Shown: piece by piece, positions 45,038-51,344 of the stretch
Numbering within the stretch: position 1 is the first letter of the stretch
Layout: every line of letters begins with the position of its first letter
NCBI GenBank assembly: GCA_017545485.1
Contig: JAFWMY010000019.1
Coordinates: 1-51,344, forward strand
Source of the DNA: Candidatus Saccharimonadota bacterium
GTDB lineage: Bacteria > Patescibacteriota > Saccharimonadia > Saccharimonadales > Saccharimonadaceae
Reading direction: 5' to 3'
DNA: 51,344 bases
Program-made: the position numbers and the translations under genes
Notes under the pieces: generated by a model
The model's database searches: none
The model's input: the letters and a program-made list of their open reading frames with translations, nothing else
What the model was told of the DNA's origin: nothing

Positions 45038-45185
45038 AAGCTGGTACGCTTCACAGGGGTTCCACTGAATTTAGTGGAGTGTGGAGACTTACATTAAAAA
45101 CAAACAGCGGATTAAAACAAACCAATGTGCCCCACGGGTGGGCGCGCATCAGCGCGAAGGACGACCGAAAGGTCGTTCTTTTTTT
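45038..45185 (+). ncRNA. Candidate structured non-coding RNA (about 148 nt), unassigned
   Basis: Bounded by a near-consensus promoter and a strong intrinsic terminator, with no plausible coding sequence. Predicted stems: an interrupted helix CTTCACA (45049-45055) with TGTGGAG (45080-45086), enclosing TCCACT (45061-45066) with AGTGGA (45073-45078); then an A-rich single strand with two copies of an ATTAAAA(A)CAAAC motif (45093-45122); GCCCCACGGGTGGGC (45129-45143); CGCGC-ATCA-GCGCG (45144-45156 region); and the terminator hairpin. I do not recognise SRP, tmRNA, RNase P or 6S RNA signatures. Function is unknown. Confidence 0.65.
45157..45185 (+). terminator. Intrinsic terminator of candidate ncRNA
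   Basis: AAGGACGACC, GAAA tetraloop, GGTCGTTCTT: a ten-base-pair stem with one G-U pair, followed by a T-run to 45185. Confidence 0.9.
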
Positions 45186-45191
45186 GCTGTG

Positions 45192-45200
45192 TGGTATAAT
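45192..45200 (+). promoter_or_regulatory. Extended -10 promoter (TGG-TATAAT)
   Basis: TGGTATAAT lies right after the ncRNA terminator and 16 nt before the ATG at 45217. AAGGAGG fits in the leader, 3 nt before the ATG. Confidence 0.65.
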
Positions 45201-45216
45201 GAAGAAAAGGAGGTTT

Positions 45217-45408
45217 ATGGACCAATTAAATTTAGTAGAGATTCTTCAGGATAAAGTAATAGACTCTTTGCCAGATGAGGCTATTATTAAGCTCGCCGAA
45301 ATGCCGGAAGATACCGACAACGAGACGTTGCGTAAATTTTTAGCAGACTATGGTGTTTATATAGAAGAAGTTGCAAAAAAGGTTGCAGAGGAGGCAAAAC
45401 ATGAATAA
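45217..45408 (+). CDS. Small acidic hypothetical protein (63 aa)
   Basis: A 63-residue helical, acidic protein (MDQLNLVEILQDKV..., ending VAKKVAEEAKHE), no membrane segment. A longer frame from 45079 is rejected, because it would read through the ncRNA terminator and promoter. The Shine-Dalgarno AAGGAGG lies immediately upstream. The next gene overlaps by 8 bp. The pattern LPDEAIIKLAEMPEDTDNETLRKFLADYGV resembles small helical proteins in CPR genomes, with no known function. Confidence 0.75.
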   Translation: MDQLNLVEILQDKVIDSLPDEAIIKLAEMPEDTDNETLRKFLADYGVYIEEVAKKVAEEAKHE

Positions 45409-45967
45409 TAATGAAAAATTTCGGGGCCCAGATTTTATCCCTGTAACGAGTAACCATAAAAATGGCGAAGAAGCTGAATTATCTGAAGACCATAGAGAAC
45501 GAGATAGAAAACTAGGAAATTTGGCCTATAACAATAGCACTCCAGAAAGGCGAAAAGCTTCCGATATAGAAAAAGCTAAAGCTAAGAACAAAATAAAAAA
45601 GATAGTTACTGAAACTTTAATTGGAATTGGTGTTGGCGCAGCCTTAATCGGACTTGCCTCTATTGACGGAAAACCAGAAAAAGGCACCCTGCCTAAAGAA
45701 GAGTGGACAAATACCGTAGTAAACGAATTAGCTGGTTGTAGCGATATATATACAGATTACAATCCTGAGGGCGGAAGCTATTTTGAGATGACTAAAAATG
45801 ATGAATATGGTAATACGATTTATTATTCTTTTAATGACGCTGATACCGATGGACAACCGGAGAGCGGTAGCGCCTCAGGCGAACGTGGAGTGGCCGAATT
45901 CAATAATGAGCAAGGTATCCCAATCAAAGCTGCCATCTCGCGACTGGATAAAGAATTAGGAAATTAA
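45401..45967 (+). CDS. Hypothetical single-pass membrane protein (188 aa)
   Basis: A 188-residue protein starting at ATG 45401, served by GAGGAGG just upstream inside the previous gene; an earlier in-frame codon at 45371 lacks that support. The N-terminal 65 residues are charged and cytosolic in character, followed by one hydrophobic helix (about 69-86, IGIGVGAALIGLASI), and an exported acidic domain of about 100 residues with a D/E/G-rich pattern (ETADTDGQPESGS-like). No family recognised. It probably forms a unit with the 63-residue gene; trmD follows with its own promoter. Confidence 0.72.
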   Translation: MNNNEKFRGPDFIPVTSNHKNGEEAELSEDHRERDRKLGNLAYNNSTPERRKASDIEKAKAKNKIKKIVTETLIGIGVGAALIGLASIDGKPEKGTLPKEEWTNTVVNELAGCSDIYTDYNPEGGSYFEMTKNDEYGNTIYYSFNDADTDGQPESGSASGERGVAEFNNEQGIPIKAAISRLDKELGN

Positions 45968-45983
45968 ATATTTTTTACCGAGG

Positions 45984-45992
45984 TGGTATAAT
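45984..45992 (+). promoter_or_regulatory. trmD extended -10 promoter
   Basis: TGGTATAAT ends 6 nt before the ATG at 45999; leaderless arrangement for the trmD-recG-rsmD group. Confidence 0.65.
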
Positions 45993-45998
45993 ATAAAT

Positions 45999-46736
45999 AT
46001 GATTAAATTTACGATTATAACGCTGTTTCGGGAAGCGATAGAGCCATATCTAAAAACATCTATGATGTGGAAAGCGGTAGAGAAAGGTTTAGCAGAGTTT
46101 GATTTTGTTAATCTGAGAGATTTTGGGCTAGGGCCACACAAGTCCGTAGACGATGCGCCATATGGGGGTGGAGACGGAATGTTACTTCGGTGCGAGCCTG
46201 TTTTTGCGGCAATTGAATCAGTAAAAGCATCTGATCCTGATGCAAAAGTCATTTTACCTACCCCTGTAGGGGAGATTTGGAATCAAGAGATGGCAAGAGA
46301 GTTTGCAAGTGGGGAATTTGAAAAGATTTGCTGTCGGGAGCGCTCCGGGGCGCTAGCCCAAGTCTCACTCCCTCCATCAAACTTTTCAAATTCCTCTGGC
46401 AATTGCCATTACATCATCCTGTGCCCACACTACGAGGGGTATGATGAAAGGATTTTGAGTATTGTAGATTATAAGATTTCACTAGGGAAATATGTCTTAA
46501 CGGGTGGAGAACTACCAGCGTTGATTATTATTGACTCTGTAGTACGTTTGATCCCTGGGGTATTAGGTGGAGAGCAATCCGCAGAAATTGAATCTTTTTC
46601 AGACGGCGATAACCTAGAATACCCACAGTATACGCGACCGGAAGAATTTCGTGGAATGAAGGTGCCAGAGGTGTTACTTTCTGGAAACCATGGTGAAATT
46701 GCTAAATGGCGCGAGGAACATAGTGGAACTGTCTGA
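45999..46736 (+). CDS. trmD: tRNA (guanine-N1)-methyltransferase TrmD with in-frame palindromic insertion
   Basis: TrmD methylates G37 next to the anticodon and prevents frameshifting. This 245-residue protein has the N-terminal FTIITLFREAIEPYL, YGGGDGMLLRCEPVF, the knot-forming LCPHYEGYDERI, ISLGKYVLTGGELPALI and IPGVLGGEQSA. Residues about 105-132, just before LCPHYEGYDER, are an extra loop encoded by an inverted repeat (46313-46394). The C-terminus ends at NHGEIAKWREEHSGTV, about 15-20 residues shorter than usual, because recG begins inside it. The stop is UGA. Confidence 0.95.
   Translation: MIKFTIITLFREAIEPYLKTSMMWKAVEKGLAEFDFVNLRDFGLGPHKSVDDAPYGGGDGMLLRCEPVFAAIESVKASDPDAKVILPTPVGEIWNQEMAREFASGEFEKICCRERSGALAQVSLPPSNFSNSSGNCHYIILCPHYEGYDERILSIVDYKISLGKYVLTGGELPALIIIDSVVRLIPGVLGGEQSAEIESFSDGDNLEYPQYTRPEEFRGMKVPEVLLSGNHGEIAKWREEHSGTV
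46313..46394. repeat. Inverted-repeat insertion in trmD
   Basis: Left arm 46313-46330 (GGAATTTGAAAAGATTTG) and right arm 46378-46394 (CAAACTTTTCAAATTCC) pair over 17 bp with a single bulged A. The core (46331-46377) is GC-rich and includes GGAGCGCTCC. It lacks the 14-mer of mnmA and obgE, but shares the GGAGCG/CGCTCC words. The frame stays open. Confidence 0.75.
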
Positions 46737-48780
46737 TCCGGTAGAAAAATTAAAGGGGATAGGTCCAAAGACCGCAGAAACATTACGAAAGTTTGGCATT
46801 CGCACAATACGGGATTTTTTTTATAATTTGCCGAGAGATTATGAAGTATACGAAGCTCCAACCTCTATTTCAGAGATTAAACCAGGGAAAGTAGTTATAA
46901 AAGGGAAAATTGATTCTTTGACCTCGCGGCAAGCAAAAAGGCGAAATTTGTTTGTAACCGAGGGAGTTGTAAGAGATGGAACAGGGGCGGTAAAAGTAGT
47001 ATGGTTTAACCAAAGATATCGTTTAAAACAGTTTTCACCAGATAAAGAATACTATTTCACAGGCAATTACGAGCTCAAAAATGGGCGATACAGCATTATT
47101 TCGCCTTCAGCGGCTGAAGTAGCCGAGGTTGACTTAAAAACCGGTCTAAGCCCCGTTTACGTGGCTCATGGGGCATTAAAATCGCATGACTTTAGACGTT
47201 TAATGAGACTTTCGCGGGACAAATTCCATTTCATCCCTGATTTATTGCCTACTGTGCCGAAAGATACCAGAAAAAAAGCCCTTTTTAACGCTCATTTTCC
47301 GAATTCATCAAAAACTGTAGCTTCTGCGAGAGATTATCTTGCATACGAGGAATTATTTGAATTAATTCTAGCGGCTAGATTAAACAGGCGAGAAAATGAT
47401 AAACTAAAAGCTATTTCGGTACCTTTTAACCAGGAAAAAACCAAGGAATTTATATCTAACTTACCTTTTAAGTTGACAAATGCACAGAGGTGGGCGATTT
47501 GGACTATTTTTCAAAACATTCAAAACCATACTCCTATGAATCGCCTGTTACAGGGAGATGTTGGTTCAGGTAAAACTATGGTGGCTACTTTAGCGTCATA
47601 TGGGGTAGCTCTTGCCGGAGGGCAGGTAGCGATTTTGGCGCCAACTGCGATTTTAGCTTCACAGCACTATGCGGGAATATCCGAGACTCTATGGGAGTAT
47701 GGAATAAGAGTAGCACTTCTGACAGGGGCGACAAAACATAAAGAAGACCTAAAAAAGCAAATTGCAAAGGGGGAAGTAGATATAGTAATAGGGACGCACG
47801 CATTATTGACCGACGACACAGAGTTTGCGCGACTTGAGCTAGTCGTAATTGATGAACAGCACCGTTTCGGAGTGGAACAGAGACAAAAACTGATGCTAAA
47901 ATCTCCAGCGGGGCTAGCGCCGCATCTGTTATCTATGACGGCTACACCAATCCCGCGTTCTTTGCAATTGACGGTATTTGGAGATTTGGATGTATCTGTA
48001 CTTAACGAATTACCATCTGGCAGAAAGCCAGTAACTACAAAAATTTTAACAGAGTTAGAAATACAGGAAAAATTGTACCCTCAGATGTTGAAAATACTAG
48101 AATCGGAACCAGATAGTAAAAAACACGGAGAAATGGCCCGCGGCCAACAGATTTATTGGATTTGCAAAGCAATTGAAGATGGGAATAGTGCAGTATCTGA
48201 AGCAACATCTGTAAAAACACGCACTAGAAGGCTAAAAGAGGTATTTCCGCAATATAGAGTAGAATATTTACATGGAAAAATGAAACCATCAGAAAAAGAT
48301 GAGATTATGGAGCAGTTCGCCTCTGGCGAAATTGACATTTTGGTTTCAACTACGGTAGTGGAAGTTGGAGTTGACGTGCCAAATGCGACCTTAATGGTAA
48401 TAGAAAATGCCGAATCTTATGGCTTAGCACAGTTGCATCAATTAAGAGGGCGAGTCGGGCGAGGCACATCGGAGGCATACTGTTTTCTTTTGACCTCTGG
48501 AGATATTCCGCCTTCGCGACGACTACGTGAACTAGAGAAATCTAATGATGGATTTTATTTGGCGGAAGTAGATTTGAAACTACGTGGACCAGGGGAAATT
48601 TATGGAGCTTTGCAACATGGGGCATTGGACTTGCGCATTGCTTCTTTATCAGATACGAAACTGATTGCTAGGGCGCAAAAAGACGTAATGGAGTTTTTGC
48701 AAAATCCTGAAAATATGGTAAAATATACGGAATTAATGAGCGGGATAAAAAAATATCAGCAAATTACTACTTTAAACTAA
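46723..48780 (+). CDS. recG: ATP-dependent DNA helicase RecG
   Basis: RecG remodels stalled replication forks and Holliday junctions. With GTG 46723 as start the protein has 685 residues, near the family norm. GAGGA lies 5 nt upstream; an in-frame ATG at 46690 lacks a site. The wedge/OB region occupies about the first 190 residues. Helicase motifs: LLQGDVGSGKTMVA (I), APTAILASQ (Ia), VIDEQHRFG (DEQH box, II), MTATPIPRSL (III), VSTTVVEVGVDVPNA (V) and QLRGRVGRG (VI). It overlaps the end of trmD by 14 bp and precedes rsmD by 15 nt. Confidence 0.96.
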   Translation: MELSDPVEKLKGIGPKTAETLRKFGIRTIRDFFYNLPRDYEVYEAPTSISEIKPGKVVIKGKIDSLTSRQAKRRNLFVTEGVVRDGTGAVKVVWFNQRYRLKQFSPDKEYYFTGNYELKNGRYSIISPSAAEVAEVDLKTGLSPVYVAHGALKSHDFRRLMRLSRDKFHFIPDLLPTVPKDTRKKALFNAHFPNSSKTVASARDYLAYEELFELILAARLNRRENDKLKAISVPFNQEKTKEFISNLPFKLTNAQRWAIWTIFQNIQNHTPMNRLLQGDVGSGKTMVATLASYGVALAGGQVAILAPTAILASQHYAGISETLWEYGIRVALLTGATKHKEDLKKQIAKGEVDIVIGTHALLTDDTEFARLELVVIDEQHRFGVEQRQKLMLKSPAGLAPHLLSMTATPIPRSLQLTVFGDLDVSVLNELPSGRKPVTTKILTELEIQEKLYPQMLKILESEPDSKKHGEMARGQQIYWICKAIEDGNSAVSEATSVKTRTRRLKEVFPQYRVEYLHGKMKPSEKDEIMEQFASGEIDILVSTTVVEVGVDVPNATLMVIENAESYGLAQLHQLRGRVGRGTSEAYCFLLTSGDIPPSRRLRELEKSNDGFYLAEVDLKLRGPGEIYGALQHGALDLRIASLSDTKLIARAQKDVMEFLQNPENMVKYTELMSGIKKYQQITTLN

Positions 48781-48795
48781 TTATGGGCTACTAAT

Positions 48796-49398
48796 ATGAA
48801 AAATGTTGTTAAAATTACATCTGGAAAACTAAGAGGGCGCGTGATTTCTACCCCTGGCGGAAAAACTCACCCGATGGGTGAAAGGGAACGTTTGGCATTA
48901 TTTAACATGATTTCTAGTGACGTGCCTGGAGCCGTGGTTTTAGATGCTTATGCAGGATCTGGGGCATTAGGATTTGAGGCACTATCTAGGGGCGCGAAAG
49001 AAGTACTATTTATTGATAGCAATCATAAATCCGAGAGCTGTATTATGGATAATATGCTTTCCCTTGGATATTATGAGCTATTAGACAAGAATTTGGTGGA
49101 TGAGCTGATACGTAATGCTGAGGACAAAAAACCAATTCACGAAGAAACTGCCGATGTGATGCGAATAAAAGTGTCACAATTTGAGAGCAAACGAAAGTTT
49201 GATTTGATTTTGGCGGATCCTCCTTATGATAAGTTTATTTTAGATGATATTCAACATTTAGTGCAATTTCTAACTAACGATGGGGTTTTTGTGCTTTCTC
49301 ATCCTGGAGATGCACCCGAATTACAGGGGTTGTCCCTACGAAAAAGCCATAAATATGCAGGTGCCACAATTTCTGTTTATGTCAAGAGTGGGGACTAG
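48796..49398 (+). CDS. rsmD: 16S rRNA (guanine-N2-966) methyltransferase RsmD
   Basis: RsmD methylates G966 of 16S rRNA. The 200-residue protein has KITSGKLRGRVISTPGGKTHPM at the start, the SAM-binding motif LDAYAGSGALGFEALSRGA, and the catalytic motif LADPPYDKF. An extra charged segment (about 100-125) lies before the DPPY motif. It follows recG after 15 nt and probably ends the trmD operon; no strong terminator hairpin is seen after it. Confidence 0.92.
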   Translation: MKNVVKITSGKLRGRVISTPGGKTHPMGERERLALFNMISSDVPGAVVLDAYAGSGALGFEALSRGAKEVLFIDSNHKSESCIMDNMLSLGYYELLDKNLVDELIRNAEDKKPIHEETADVMRIKVSQFESKRKFDLILADPPYDKFILDDIQHLVQFLTNDGVFVLSHPGDAPELQGLSLRKSHKYAGATISVYVKSGD

Positions 49399-49432
49399 GT
49401 TGACTAACTGTATATTTATGTCATAAAAACAC

Positions 49433-49461
49433 TTGCGTTTTTTGGTAATGTGTGGTATAAT
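49433..49461 (+). promoter_or_regulatory. Promoter of MPNTG surface protein
   Basis: TTGCGT (49433-49438), 17-bp spacer, TATAAT (49456-49461) with TGG extension. AAGGAG (49470-49475) is the Shine-Dalgarno, 7 nt before the ATG. Confidence 0.75.
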
Positions 49462-49482
49462 TAAAGAATAAGGAGTTTTATT

Positions 49483-49950
49483 ATGTATTATCAAGAGGAG
49501 GCGGAACGTAAGGAACGCCGTAAAATCATCGCAGTTGCCATCGCAGCCGTTATAATCATTTTACTTTTGATTATTGCGATTGTTGTAGTAGCCACTAGAA
49601 AAACTACTAAGACAGTAACTGTTAATAATGACACTACTTCTTCAGAAGTTGCGGCTAAAGATGATAACACTAAAGAGACGTCTGAAAAGAATGAGTCTGA
49701 AAAGGAAGAGAATTCTAAGGAGAGCACTGATTCTAAGGCTTCCAGTAGCGTAAGCGCAAGCTTATCTACTGAAACTACAGCTAGTAGTTCGTCTAGTAGC
49801 TCAGCTAGCGCCAATGTTAGCGTAAATGCAGGCAGTAAAAGCTCCAGTATGCCTAATACTGGTCCAGAAGACATAATCCCATTTGCTTTAGTTGGTGGTG
49901 CTTTAGTAACATACTTATTGTCTAGAAAACTAGCCAAAGAAGAAGCTTAA
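49483..49950 (+). CDS. Ser-rich surface protein with LPXTG-like MPNTG sorting signal
   Basis: A 155-residue protein. The N-terminus (EEAERKERRK) is charged and followed by a long hydrophobic helix (about 14-37), then a Thr/Ser/Glu/Lys-rich stalk (40-130) with many consecutive serines. At 133-137 comes MPNTG, an LPXTG variant, followed by a hydrophobic stretch (141-155, IIPFALVGGALVTYLLS) and a positive RKLAKEEA tail: a sortase substrate layout. The N-terminal helix looks more like an anchor than a cleaved signal peptide. No sortase gene is in the window. A terminator follows directly. Confidence 0.75.
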   Translation: MYYQEEAERKERRKIIAVAIAAVIIILLLIIAIVVVATRKTTKTVTVNNDTTSSEVAAKDDNTKETSEKNESEKEENSKESTDSKASSSVSASLSTETTASSSSSSSASANVSVNAGSKSSSMPNTGPEDIIPFALVGGALVTYLLSRKLAKEEA

Positions 49951-49951
49951 C

Positions 49952-49979
49952 AAAAATAGACCCTTAGGGGTCTATTTTT
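49952..49979. terminator. Bidirectional intrinsic terminator
   Basis: AAAAATAGACCC, loop TTAG, GGGTCTATTTTT: a 12-bp stem with A/T runs on both sides, ending the surface protein gene and also facing the minus-strand recombinase frame, which stops inside it. Confidence 0.9.
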
Positions 49980-51344
49980 GTGGTATAATAGGTACAGGCC
50001 CGGGTGGTGGAATTGGTAGACACGTATGCCTTAGGAGCATATGCCATTCGGTGTGCAGGTTCAAATCCTGTCCCGGGCACCATCATGGAACAAAATTCCG
50101 GATCTTCGCGCGAAAGCGCGTTTTTTATTGCCGAGCGGAGCTCGGAATAATGGCGAAAATGGGCTCGCGGTGCGGGGGTCGCGAGCCCATTTTCGCCTGC
50201 CCCTTGCCCGACTTCATAGCCTGCCAAGTGGATTTTCTTACCGCTTAAAATGAGGTTCGAGCCGAACATTTCTAGCGCGAGTTGCTTTTTCTGGTTTGGA
50301 TTGCCATTTTCAACGATTTTACGGATAGAGCCGAGCGTTTCTAGCCATTTTCGCATTAGTTCGAGCCAAGCATTTTGCCCACTTTCTAATGATGCGAGTT
50401 TTTCTTTTAATGATTGCTTTTCTTTCACAATTTGCTCTTTTTTAGCAAGAAATGTTGTGCGATCAATATCTTGTTCTAAGTAACTATCTACAAGTCGATT
50501 CTGCTTAATGCCAAGATTAGTTATTTGGTCAGATAGATTTTTGCGCAACATTTCTTGCGAGTTATTGCTGTCGTTAGTGTCTTTTTCTAATCTAGTGTTC
50601 AGCCAATCCAACATATCATTGGTTGGCGCGAAACTGAGTAGGAATTCGTCTAATTCTCGGTTTAAGATTTCGGCACGCACCGCTGGCTCGGTACAATTCA
50701 CAAATCTATGTTTCTTGGTACATCTATAATAGACATATTCTGGGCTATTTCCGTTTTTGAAGTGTTTAATGTGTTTCTCGGCAGTAATCATCATCCCACA
50801 AGGACAATGGAACAAACCGCAGTAAGCGAATTGTTTCTTGACCTTCGGCACAGCGTGCCCGCGCTCATCCAAAATATGCTGAACTTTATCAAAGAGAGAT
50901 TTCTCTATTATAGGTGGATGCGAGCCTTCATGAATCTCCCCACCATAATAGAACAACCCAACATAGAAGGGGTTTGATAGAATCCACCGCACTTTGCTTG
51001 GATGGAAAGGTTTTTTATTACGGGTTATCGCTCCTTTTTCTTTTAAAAGGAAAGAAATCTCTCGGAGTGTATAGCGCCCACTGGAATAAGTTTTGTATAT
51101 TTGTCTAATAACGCCCGCAAACTGTGGATCTGGCACTATTGTTTTGGTGCGGTAATCATTTAAGTAACCGATAGGTGCCGGTCCGGGAAACTCGCCACGC
51201 CGAACTTTCTCTCGTAAGCCACGCTTTGTATTCTCGGACAAACTATCTACATAATACTTGCTTTGCCCAAAAGCCATATTCAACATAAACTTACCTTGTG
51301 GTGTAGGCTCAAACCAAAAGGTTGGAAAAACTAATCTTGTAATG
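49964..51344 (-). CDS. Large serine recombinase, C-terminal part (5' end outside window)
   Basis: The frame is open to the right edge, so the N-terminal resolvase domain with its catalytic Ser is outside; visible are the end of that domain (PTPQGKFMLNMAFGQSKYYV), the recombinase domain (RGLREKVRRGEFPGPAPIGYL...NPFYVGLFYYGG), a zinc ribbon (CGLFHCPCGMM...RCTKKHRFVNC), and a long coiled coil. From about 50200 leftward, the sequence derives from a GC-rich hairpin (50131-50197) and then from the antisense of tRNA-Leu (VPGTGFEPA). The frame finally stops at 49964. Real translation past the tRNA is doubtful. It would catalyse integration and excision of an element lying to the right. Confidence 0.85.
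   Translation of the reverse strand, partial: ITRLVFPTFWFEPTPQGKFMLNMAFGQSKYYVDSLSENTKRGLREKVRRGEFPGPAPIGYLNDYRTKTIVPDPQFAGVIRQIYKTYSSGRYTLREISFLLKEKGAITRNKKPFHPSKVRWILSNPFYVGLFYYGGEIHEGSHPPIIEKSLFDKVQHILDERGHAVPKVKKQFAYCGLFHCPCGMMITAEKHIKHFKNGNSPEYVYYRCTKKHRFVNCTEPAVRAEILNRELDEFLLSFAPTNDMLDWLNTRLEKDTNDSNNSQEMLRKNLSDQITNLGIKQNRLVDSYLEQDIDRTTFLAKKEQIVKEKQSLKEKLASLESGQNAWLELMRKWLETLGSIRKIVENGNPNQKKQLALEMFGSNLILSGKKIHLAGYEVGQGAGENGLATPAPRAHFRHYSELRSAIKNALSREDPEFCSMMVPGTGFEPAHRMAYAPKAYVSTNSTTRACTYYTTKIDP
49981..49989 (+). promoter_or_regulatory. tRNA-Leu promoter
   Basis: TGGTATAAT ends 8 nt before the first base of the mature tRNA, so the primary transcript could begin at or within 1-2 nt of the mature 5' end. 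Confidence 0.6.
49998..50082 (+). tRNA. tRNA-Leu (anticodon UAG)
   Basis: Acceptor stem GCCCGGG (49998-50004) pairs with CCCGGGC (50072-50078), with encoded ACCA at 50079-50082. The anticodon arm has a 5-bp stem TATGC/GCATA around loop CTTAGGA, giving anticodon TAG at 50032-50034. The D-loop contains GGTAGACA, the T-arm GGTTCAAATCC, and the long variable arm marks a class II tRNA. The 3' end serves as integration site for the neighbouring recombinase element. Confidence 0.97.
50053..50082. other. Inferred attachment site (tRNA-Leu 3' end)
   Basis: The serine recombinase frame on the minus strand abuts and reads into the tRNA 3' end, the standard layout of elements integrated at tRNA genes. 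The exact crossover and the second att copy lie outside what can be seen, so the boundaries are approximate. Confidence 0.4.
50107..50126 (+). terminator. tRNA-Leu terminator
   Basis: CGCGC, GAAA tetraloop, GCGCG, followed by six T (50121-50126), 25 nt after the tRNA 3' end. Confidence 0.85.
50152..50197. repeat. Perfect 18-bp inverted repeat with GC-rich loop
   Basis: GGCGAAAATGGGCTCGCG (50152-50169) is exactly complementary to 50180-50197, with loop GTGCGGGGGT. A small neighbour hairpin, CCGAG-CGGAG-CTCGG (50131-50145), lies between it and the tRNA terminator. No T-run follows on either strand, so it is not an intrinsic terminator. It lies inside the C-terminal coding extension of the recombinase. 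Confidence 0.85.

Noticed and set aside
45079-45216. N-terminal extension of the 63-residue protein through the ncRNA region
   Set aside because: It would cross an intrinsic terminator and an extended -10 promoter; AAGGAGG supports ATG 45217.
49964-50082. Recombinase C-terminal residues encoded antisense to tRNA-Leu as a real domain
   Set aside because: The peptide VPGTGFEPA is the usual by-product of reading the antisense of a tRNA 3' end at an integration site; kept only as the extent of the open frame.

Overview
The window reads as a compact chromosome segment of an ultra-small Patescibacteria/CPR bacterium, most likely Candidatus Saccharibacteria (TM7). This rests on gene content and architecture recognised from memory: FISUMP-domain and InlB-type surface proteins, a baseplate-J-like membrane protein with a CPR-type N-terminal domain, an AlaRS lacking its C-terminal domain, very short intergenic spaces, and salvage rather than synthesis genes. 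UGA is used as a stop (for example trmD), so this is not a code-25 lineage.

Layout, left to right. 1-0.85 kb: end of a FISUMP surface protein. 1-4 kb: DHH phosphoesterase, alpha/beta hydrolase, cysS. 4-6.7 kb (minus): queuosine genes queH-queA-tgt. 6.8-14.5 kb: AI-2E/PerM-type permease, YbhN-like flippase, a two-catalytic-domain DD-peptidase and a heterodimeric ABC exporter. 14.5-17 kb: nucleotide salvage and repair (tmk, tdk, ung, dCMP deaminase). 17-19 kb: a full-length FISUMP protein. 19-25 kb: typA, a GmrSD-like DUF262/DUF1524 protein, tatD and three small unknowns. 25-33 kb: transglutaminase-like protein, cysteine desulfurase, two tandem InlB-type surface paralogues (one with a Hint domain), mnmA and a Lys/Thr-rich membrane miniprotein. 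33-39 kb: short alaS, then (minus) histidine kinase, response regulator, pseudouridine synthase and an FtsA-like ATPase. 39-43.5 kb: baseplate-J-like protein, a RuvX-MltG fusion and a LysM-CHAP hydrolase. 43.5-49.4 kb: obgE, a candidate structured ncRNA, two small unknowns, trmD-recG-rsmD. 49.5-51.3 kb: a sortase-type surface protein, tRNA-Leu(UAG), and the 3' part of a large serine recombinase that marks an element integrated at the tRNA 3' end and continuing beyond the window.

Functional links: NifS-type desulfurase can feed sulfur to MnmA; tdk/tmk/dCMP deaminase supply dTMP precursors; the DD-peptidase, MltG and CHAP proteins remodel peptidoglycan; the surface proteins probably face the host bacterium.

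The most striking observations are: (i) four housekeeping genes (nifS-like, mnmA, obgE, trmD) each carry an in-frame, GC-rich insertion flanked by inverted repeats whose arms differ from gene to gene, and two cores share an identical 14-mer; (ii) a consistent promoter grammar in which fifteen genes have their -10 box only 6-9 nt before the start codon (predicted leaderless mRNAs), while genes with longer leaders have a Shine-Dalgarno; (iii) a perfect 24-bp palindrome holding both start codons and both -10 boxes of tdk and ung; (iv) three near-perfect consensus promoters inside coding genes; (v) a RuvX-MltG fusion and an S11-M15 peptidase fusion.
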